Positions 4,367 through 7,910 of a stretch of 7,910 bases of DNA are shown piece by piece. Made by a program: the position numbers and the translations under genes. The notes under the pieces are model-generated. The model searched no databases. It had not been told where the DNA came from and saw nothing but the letters and a program-made list of their open reading frames with translations. Position 1 is the stretch's first letter, and every line of letters starts with the position of its first letter. Where the stretch lies: assembly GCA_022825185.1 (NCBI GenBank), contig JAJDYK010000234.1, positions 1 to 7,910 of the forward strand. The letters are read 5' to 3'. Source of the stretch: Candidatus Latescibacterota bacterium. Lineage in GTDB: Bacteria > Latescibacterota > UBA2968 > UBA8231.

Positions 4367-5171
4367 AGTCGTGATTATCCTCCGCTCGATCCTGTGGTAC
4401 AAATCCCACCTTTCGCTGTGCATCTGAGATGTCCACCCAACGTAGGTCGTTGTTTGACATGCCGTAGAAAATCTCAAAGCGCAAACTACCATCAGCATTG
4501 ATGCACCGCTCGAATATCTGGACAATATCGCGTTGGCTCACATAGATGTCGGCACCCTGTGGCGGACGAGGACGATCGCGCTCGACTTGACCGATACGGA
4601 CGCAGATACACGACAACCCATGACGATGGGCGTAGGTTCGCGCCAAAGACTCCGTCCACACTTTGGTTGAGGCATATAGACCTCTCGGTTCCGCGGGTAT
4701 ATTGGGCGTAATCATCTCTACATTGTCCGGTATATCTGCATGTCGGCGTTCCATCATCGCCTTGTACGGCTCTTGATCGCGATGTCCCTCCGAGACCATA
4801 ATGCTGCTGGCGGCGACGATACGCGCAACGCCGGAAACTTTGCACGCTTCAAAGACATTGTAAGTCCCAATGATGTTGTTGTTCAGCAAACTCTTCCAAC
4901 TCTCCCCGCCCGGATCCGCGGCAAGATGTGCGACAACATCCATACCTTCAACAGCGCGTCGGACTTGATTAAAATCAGCAATATCGCACAGGATGAATTT
5001 CTCGTCTGGAATTTCGAGCGTCCATGACCCCGGAACGCGAACAGATGGCTCCAATTCGTAGTCGAGTGCATACGCATCGTACTTTTCCGGTTGTTCTTTT
5101 AGCCGTTTGTATGTCATGTAACCAATCTGCCCAGTTGCGCCTGTAACAAGCACCCTCTTGGGTGTAGCCAT
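4356..5171 (-). CDS. NAD(P)-dependent extended SDR, uronate dehydrogenase-like / NAD-dependent epimerase family
   Basis: The protein has 271 residues, close to the length of uronate dehydrogenases, which oxidise hexuronic acids to aldarolactones with NAD+. The Rossmann nucleotide motif GATGQIG is at residues 11-17, an AHLAADP strand at 81-87, the serine region AASSIMVSEGH at 120-130, and the catalytic YASTK (Y166, K170) at 166-170. HADIPDNVEMITPNIPAEPR lies before the tyrosine and contributes to substrate recognition in such enzymes. Start: the ATG at 5171 has AAGGAAA about 10 bases upstream. The stop overlaps the rraA-like remnant by 11 bases, a sign of former translational coupling. Sugar-epimerase activity cannot be excluded. 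The flanking lactonase-like and aldolase genes favour sugar-acid oxidation. Confidence 0.82.
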   Translation of the reverse strand: MATPKRVLVTGATGQIGYMTYKRLKEQPEKYDAYALDYELEPSVRVPGSWTLEIPDEKFILCDIADFNQVRRAVEGMDVVAHLAADPGGESWKSLLNNNIIGTYNVFEACKVSGVARIVAASSIMVSEGHRDQEPYKAMMERRHADIPDNVEMITPNIPAEPRGLYASTKVWTESLARTYAHRHGLSCICVRIGQVERDRPRPPQGADIYVSQRDIVQIFERCINADGSLRFEIFYGMSNNDLRWVDISDAQRKVGFVPQDRAEDNHDYDA

Positions 5172-5194
5172 ACGTTTATTTTCCTTTTGTTTAT

Positions 5195-5233
5195 TTCGGC
5201 AGTCAATTGTTGCGACAGTATCGCAACAATCTC
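5195..5233 (-). pseudogene. Very short DUF1016-like coding fragment upstream of the dehydrogenase gene
   Basis: One minus-strand frame reads EIVAILSQQLTAE, matching the first core repeat of DUF1016 proteins (G-K-[QE]-I-V-A-T-x-S-x-Q-L). Homology does not extend usefully on either side and there is no start codon. It is just 13 codons, so chance or convergence through the palindrome is possible. Two other DUF1016 fragments on the same strand nearby make a real remnant more likely. Confidence 0.45.
5206..5230. repeat. 25-bp near-palindrome C upstream of the dehydrogenase gene
   Basis: The arms are ATTGTTGCGACA and TATCGCAACAAT around a central G, with 11 of 12 pairing. It has the same length and outer sequence as the three palindromes lying inside DUF1016 coding remnants. 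Confidence 0.8.
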
Positions 5234-5237
5234 AGTT

Positions 5238-5279
5238 CTGGAACAGGCTGTTCCAGCAATTTTGCAACAAGCTGTTGCA
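5238..5279. repeat. Two tandem related hairpin units in the intergenic spacer
   Basis: Unit 1 (5238-5256) is CTGGAACAG, one base, CTGTTCCAG, with nine perfect pairs. Unit 2 (5262-5280) has inner arms TGCAACA and TGTTGCA with a three-base loop. The units are 24 bases apart and share 15 of 19 positions. Two of the differences (positions 4 and 16) are a paired G/C to C/G swap that keeps the stem. In the mRNA they lie between the stop of the 430-residue gene and the dehydrogenase gene, followed by palindrome C. There is no U-run, so a plain intrinsic terminator is unlikely. mRNA processing, attenuation or a REP-like role is possible. Confidence 0.7.
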
Positions 5280-5303
5280 GAATTTTATCTTTCTCCAAGT
5301 GCC

Positions 5304-6596
5304 CTATTTCCTGCGTCCCCCATTAAAAGCATCCGGCTTCTGAGTCCCCGAAGGCCAATACCCACTCGGATCCTCGCGCCACGGCGTCCCACAAACTTCC
5401 GTCAAAACCCGCCACTCAGACGCGCCCATGACCTCTGGATGAAAGACGAAGCGCTTGAGCCCAGCCGCCTCGGACGCCCGCAAAATGCCGAGCAAATCGC
5501 GCGCAGGCATGGGGTCGCCAGCGTGCGGCGTGCGACCAGTCGAAACCCAGCAAATCACCTTATCGACACCAGCCGCCTCTATGGCGCGGCGCGTTTCGCC
5601 GTAAACGACCTCGCTGAAAAACTCGTCGGGAAAGCCCGCCTCCAAGTCAAAAAGCGTCCGCACCTGAGGCAGTTTGATGCCAAAAAGTGCCTGCACCACG
5701 GCAAAAGTGTCCTCCTCCGTTAGCCCCGGATTCCACTCCCCAATCGTCTGCACCCAGCGCGCCACCGTGCCGTACAGGCCGTCAAACCCGCGATGCCAGT
5801 AGTAGTGCTTGGGCAGTATATAATCGAAATACCCGGCCATCCGCTCGTAGTCCTGCCCGGTCAACCCAGAGAAAACAGCCGTGCGCGGAATCCCGCCCAA
5901 CTCGATCTTGCGCGAAGCCTGATCGACGATGGTGCGAGCGTCTTCCCAAGCACGACGCGACTTCTCCTGCCGCATCCGCAACCAATACAACCCATCCTCG
6001 TCGAGGTCAATCAAATTCAACACCGAAAACAGGCCACCTTGGGCGAGGTAGCGCACCCGCTGGGGCGTCAGCCGACCCAGAGCCTGCCGCAGATGGTCAA
6101 TGCCGCGCTGCATCCGCCCGACATCGGCCCCCATACCAGCAAAGAGCTGATCTTCACCGGGCCGGAGTTCCAAAAGCTCCCCGCCGTGGTGGAACGCTAG
6201 CTCGTAGTGGTTTTCTCCAGGACCGTCGATAATGACGCCGTGGATCTGCGGGTAAAACGCGATCAATTCCTCCAGCCCGACCAACCCGCCGCGCCCCATG
6301 CCAAAAGTCATAATCTGCCAGCCACGCGCCGCCGCGTCGTCCATCATGCCTTGCAGCTTTTTTTCTTTTTCTAGATCGCGGGGCGTCTCCTCCGGCGGCT
6401 CGACGCCGTGCTCAGCGTAGAGCTTGGTATTGACCGGATAGCTGGAGATAATCGAACCATCGTCCTGCTTAAACTGCATGCGACCGACGATAATGCCCTC
6501 AACGCCGCCTTCTTCCCAAGCGTCAAAGCGCTGCTGGTAGCCTTCAAGCCAGTGTTCGAGGGGCTGGTCGCTGTGGGTGAAGATCCAGAATTTCAC
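5304..6596 (-). CDS. Uncharacterised 430-residue protein in a sugar-acid gene cluster
   Basis: I cannot name this family. The start is a GTG at 6596 with AAGGAGG five bases upstream, the motif overlapping the stop of the amidohydrolase gene. Translation is therefore clearly coupled (10-base gap). There is no signal peptide or membrane segment, so it is cytosolic. Alternating hydrophobic strands and helices (WIFTHSD at the start, EGIIVGRMQF, IMTFGMGRGGL, HGVIIDGPGENHYELAF, DYILPKHYYWHRGFDG, KVICWVSTGRTPHAGD, KRFVFHPEVMG near the end) suggest a TIM-barrel-like enzyme. Conserved-looking acidic and His residues (D-G-P-G-E-N-H, K-H-Y-Y-W-H) are candidates for an active site. Its position between a lactonase-like gene and a sugar dehydrogenase suggests that it acts on a carbohydrate or sugar acid, perhaps as a glycoside hydrolase-like or isomerase enzyme. 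That function is inference. Confidence 0.75.
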   Translation of the reverse strand: MKFWIFTHSDQPLEHWLEGYQQRFDAWEEGGVEGIIVGRMQFKQDDGSIISSYPVNTKLYAEHGVEPPEETPRDLEKEKKLQGMMDDAAARGWQIMTFGMGRGGLVGLEELIAFYPQIHGVIIDGPGENHYELAFHHGGELLELRPGEDQLFAGMGADVGRMQRGIDHLRQALGRLTPQRVRYLAQGGLFSVLNLIDLDEDGLYWLRMRQEKSRRAWEDARTIVDQASRKIELGGIPRTAVFSGLTGQDYERMAGYFDYILPKHYYWHRGFDGLYGTVARWVQTIGEWNPGLTEEDTFAVVQALFGIKLPQVRTLFDLEAGFPDEFFSEVVYGETRRAIEAAGVDKVICWVSTGRTPHAGDPMPARDLLGILRASEAAGLKRFVFHPEVMGASEWRVLTEVCGTPWREDPSGYWPSGTQKPDAFNGGRRK

Positions 6597-6606
6597 GGGG
6601 GCCTCC

Positions 6607-7440
6607 TTAGCGGTCTGGCCACTTGTAGGCGATCTTGCTATTTTGCCAGAAGTACTTCTCGGTCACACCCTTTTCGCCAAAGTACGCTTTGACAATGGAG
6701 ATGGCGGCCTTGAAACTCCCCGCGCGGTCGCTGACAGGCCAATTGCTGCCGTAGATCACGCGGTCTGCGCCAAAGGCGTCCCACATGGCGTCGAGGATCG
6801 GGCGATAGAAGTCCAGCTCTTCCGGCACCGGCTCCACCCTGCTTTGCTCCATGATCGCCGAGACCTTCATAAAGACCCGCGGCTGCTCGGCCGCTTGAGC
6901 TATGGCGTCCAACCACATCGGATGGGGATCGCCGCCGTCGGCCCCAACTCCGCCGCAGTGGTTGATAACAATGCGCAATTCGGGCAGCCGCCGGGCCAGT
7001 TCCACCACTTGGGCCAAGTCCGCCGGCCCCACCAGCGCGTCGAGGTTCAAGTCCCTTGCGACGAGATGCTCCATGTCGGCGAGAAAAGACCCAGCCTCCA
7101 AGTCGGCAAAATACCCACCGCCGCAGCGAATGCCGCGAAAGAGCGCGTTTCCTGCAAGGCGGTCGATGTCGCTTTTGAATTCCTCCCGATTGGGATCGAC
7201 GTGGCCCACCAGCCCGACGATCCAAGGATCATCAGCGGCCAAATCCAGAATCCACTGGTTGTCCGCCAGCCACGCACTGGCTTCCACCACCACCGTCCCG
7301 GTCACCCCTTCGGGCGCGGCAAGGGCGCGATGGTGCTCGGGCAATACCGTGCGGTAGAGCAGTTCGTTGTCAGCCGGCGGCCAAGGCACGCCTTCCGGCC
7401 GCGTGGGATCGTAGAAGTGAGTATGAGTATCAATGATCAC
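6607..7440 (-). CDS. Amidohydrolase family 2 protein, sugar-lactonase type (COG3618-like)
   Basis: The protein has 277 residues and a TIM-barrel metal hydrolase pattern. D4-T-H6-T-H8 at the N-terminus gives the HxH motif after strand 1. VINHCGG places H161 after a central strand. YGSNWPVSD (residues 230-238) carries the terminal-strand acidic residue D238. The YGSNWP motif and length are typical of L-fuconolactonase/L-rhamnonolactonase and 2-pyrone-4,6-dicarboxylate lactonase relatives, which open sugar-acid or pyrone lactones. The start is a GTG at 7440, since the product must begin at IIDTHTH, with AAAGGAA about 8 bases upstream. It follows the aldolase-type gene by 35 bases and is coupled to the next gene. 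A lactone substrate made by the downstream dehydrogenase is a reasonable guess. Confidence 0.85.
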   Translation of the reverse strand: MIIDTHTHFYDPTRPEGVPWPPADNELLYRTVLPEHHRALAAPEGVTGTVVVEASAWLADNQWILDLAADDPWIVGLVGHVDPNREEFKSDIDRLAGNALFRGIRCGGGYFADLEAGSFLADMEHLVARDLNLDALVGPADLAQVVELARRLPELRIVINHCGGVGADGGDPHPMWLDAIAQAAEQPRVFMKVSAIMEQSRVEPVPEELDFYRPILDAMWDAFGADRVIYGSNWPVSDRAGSFKAAISIVKAYFGEKGVTEKYFWQNSKIAYKWPDR

Positions 7441-7469
7441 GATGCGTTCCTTTCTGTCATAGTGTTTGG

Positions 7470-7489
7470 CTCCGACTATTCAGTCGGAG
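7470..7489. repeat. Hairpin spanning the stop codon of the aldolase-type gene
   Basis: CTCCGACT, four bases, AGTCGGAG: eight perfect pairs. On the minus-strand mRNA the stem starts within the last codons of the PLP enzyme gene and its 3' half includes the end of the stop codon. No U-run follows, so it is not a standard terminator. It could slow 3' decay or modulate read-through to the lactonase gene. Confidence 0.6.
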
Positions 7490-7910
7490 AGAGAAGCGTT
7501 TCGATAAGCGTCGCAAACGCCTCTATGTCCTCTGCCTCAGTGTCGAACGAGGTCATCCAGCGCACCTCGCCTCGCGTGGCATTCCAGGGATAAAAGAAAA
7601 ACTCCTGCTGCAAAATGGGAATCACGTCCACCGGCAACCGCGCGAAAACGGCATTGGCCTGCACGGGGTAGATCACCTCCACCCCGCGAATGGGCCGCAC
7701 CCGCTCGGCCAGCACCTGCGCCATGGCGTTGGCGTGCTCGGCGCTCCGACGCCACAGATCGTCGGTCAGCAGGGCCGTAAACTGCGCGGCGACAAAGCGC
7801 ATCTTAGAGGCCAGTTGCATCCCCTGCTTGCGCGCGCGGCGATAGTCCTCGGCTAGCTCAGGCTGAAAAAAGACCACGGCTTCCCCCAACATCAGGCCGT
7901 TCTTAGTGCC
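7476..7910 (-). CDS. ltaE: Low-specificity L-threonine aldolase-type PLP enzyme, N-terminus beyond the window
   Basis: The frame is open to the window edge, giving 144 C-terminal residues of a protein usually about 340-350 long. It opens with GTKNGLMLGEAVVFF, the signature segment of fold-type I threonine aldolases. The lysine in G-T-K (third visible codon) is the PLP Schiff-base residue. RRARKQGMQLASKMRFVAAQ, the small-domain IYPVQANAVFARLP and FFYPWNATRGEVRWMTSFDT follow the family order, and the W-x-T-S-F-D-T near the end is typical. Such enzymes split beta-hydroxy amino acids into glycine and an aldehyde. It is the first visible gene of the minus-strand metabolic run and is followed by a hairpin and the lactonase gene. 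An apparent internal ATG at 7892 is not the real start, since it lies after the PLP lysine. Confidence 0.88.
   Translation of the reverse strand, partial: GTKNGLMLGEAVVFFQPELAEDYRRARKQGMQLASKMRFVAAQFTALLTDDLWRRSAEHANAMAQVLAERVRPIRGVEVIYPVQANAVFARLPVDVIPILQQEFFFYPWNATRGEVRWMTSFDTEAEDIEAFATLIETLLSPTE

Noticed and set aside
3157..5279. Recurrent palindromes considered as a CRISPR array or as transposon terminal inverted repeats
   Set aside because: Spacing is irregular (hundreds of bases), three of four lie in coding remnants, and no transposase or consistent spacer length is present.
5235..5285. Intrinsic terminator after the 430-residue gene
   Set aside because: Stems are good, but no run of U follows on the minus-strand transcript, and the downstream dehydrogenase gene appears to belong to the same operon.
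5187..6232. Plus-strand open frames of 178, 135 and 181 codons
   Set aside because: They overlap the coupled 430-residue minus-strand gene, are rich in Pro/Arg/Ser, and lack ribosome binding sites and family features. They are antisense frames in GC-rich coding DNA.
6577..7593. 338-codon plus-strand open frame
   Set aside because: It lies opposite the amidohydrolase gene, whose motifs, coupled start and ribosome binding site are clear. The plus-strand translation has no recognisable domain.

Overview
The window looks like a chromosomal segment from an uncultured, gene-rich bacterium of moderately high GC. The mix of RraA-like aldolase, amidohydrolase-2 lactonase, sugar dehydrogenase, Rpn-type nuclease, DUF1016 remnants and several toxin-antitoxin pairs resembles environmental lineages such as Latescibacterota, Poribacteria or Tectomicrobia. 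That placement is only an impression from gene content. Almost everything reads on the minus strand, so the biological order runs from high to low coordinates.

Right half (7910 to about 4356, minus): a compact metabolic run. It holds the C-terminal part of a PLP-dependent threonine-aldolase-type enzyme (cut by the window edge), a metal-dependent amidohydrolase of the sugar-lactonase type, an unrecognised 430-residue protein, and an extended short-chain dehydrogenase resembling uronate dehydrogenase. The RraA-like aldolase at 2481-3119 probably belonged to the same run. A 5' fragment of rraA still overlaps the end of the dehydrogenase gene. Together they suggest oxidation of a sugar acid to a lactone, lactone opening, and aldol cleavage.

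Middle (about 4366 to 3120, minus): a scarred island between the dehydrogenase and the intact rraA. It contains an rraA-start/vapC-tail chimera, a decayed DUF1016 (YhcG) nuclease gene, an intact ribbon-helix-helix antitoxin and PIN toxin pair, and a 31-codon DUF1016 fragment packed between the toxin stop and the rraA start. Direct repeats of the rraA 5' end flank the island. DUF1016-derived sequence occurs at three places (this island twice, plus a short stretch before the dehydrogenase). It carries four 25-bp near-palindromes, all encoding the same I-V-x-x-x-x-[RQ]-Q-L peptide. This is the most unusual signal in the window.

Left part (2430 to 1101, minus): a hicB-hicA pair with a recognisable promoter, a two-repeat ankyrin protein with a lipoprotein-like signal, and a hypothetical protein. 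These look like accessory genes.

Far left: a plus-strand C-terminal remnant of a cystathionine gamma-synthase/methionine gamma-lyase gene with one frameshift, followed by a tiny open frame behind a perfect ribosome binding site. Last is a minus-strand Rpn/PD-(D/E)XK-type protein running off the left edge. Segment 522-734 has no gene that I can support.
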